DNA of 64,000 nucleotides from an uncultured Clostridia bacterium. GTDB taxonomy: Bacteria > Bacillota > Clostridia > TANB77 > CAG-508. Both the position numbers and the translations under genes were made by a program. Positions 63,994 through 64,000 of this stretch are shown in pieces. The stretch is taken from the NCBI GenBank assembly GCA_934120135.1, contig CAKOTK010000005.1, positions 26,210-90,209 on the forward strand, given 5' to 3'. The first letter of the stretch is position 1. The number at the start of each line of letters is the position of its first letter. The notes beneath the pieces were generated by a model, which saw nothing but the letters and a program-made list of their open reading frames with translations, had not been told where the DNA came from and made no database searches.

Positions 63994-64000
63994 ATTTTAT

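Overview
The window is a very AT-rich (roughly 30% GC by eye) stretch of a Clostridia-type Firmicutes chromosome spanning the replication origin. Evidence is the classical origin order (parB-parA-rsmG-mnmG-mnmE-jag-yidC-yidD-rnpA-rpmH, then dnaA-dnaN-recF-gyrB), outward transcription on both sides of the origin, purine-rich Shine-Dalgarno sites, an HgdC-type acyl-CoA dehydratase activase and a pilin-like leader typical of gut Clostridia. I cannot name a species. The left arm (1-16,650) carries the end of a phosphohexomutase gene, a TtcA-like tRNA thiolase, a compact type I toxin-antitoxin locus with its antisense RNA, a GerMN protein, a 1438-residue activase, two tRNA-Ser genes and the origin-left operon. 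In that operon mnmE is broken by a +1 frameshift. oriC lies on both sides of dnaA; the dnaA-dnaN gap holds DnaA boxes followed by DnaA-trio-like repeats.

Between gyrB and gyrA, and again after gyrA, lies an extremely AT-rich set of type IV secretion genes. Before gyrA come a TraC-like protein, VirB4, a CpaE/MinD-like ATPase and an unknown protein. After gyrA, on the other strand, come a 48-residue membrane peptide, VirD4, a VirB2/TrbC-like pilin, a VirB6/TrbL-like protein and PrgI, followed by DnaD- and DnaC-like helicase-loading genes. No relaxase or integrase is visible, so this looks like a resident machine rather than an intact mobile element. Four of these genes have no normal start codon and appear to begin at AUU or AUA behind strong ribosome binding sites.

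The region 37,000-48,500 holds a tRNA cluster in which tRNA-Thr(UGU) is interrupted by a 237-nt group I intron, with a free-standing HNH nuclease gene just downstream. It also holds an SDR reductase, a VanW-type cell-wall protein, rsmA and a tRNA-Lys. It ends with a complete diversity-generating retroelement (DGR): a pilin-like target gene with a C-terminal variable repeat, two MutS-like accessory genes, Avd, the template repeat and a frameshifted reverse transcriptase on the opposite strand. Template and variable repeats are both 153 bp; 18 of 19 differences fall at template adenines, which is direct evidence of adenine mutagenesis.

The right end (48,500-64,000) carries a CorA transporter, an ABC-F ATPase, Tex, an HD-GYP response regulator, small proteins of unknown function, and a divergent pair: a one-module NRPS (C-A-PCP-reductase) in an operon with a sensor kinase, and an HtrA protease.

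A cross-cutting observation: by manual scan I find CGG in the reading frame of an apparently real gene at only two places, the +1 frameshift points of mnmE and of the reverse transcriptase.
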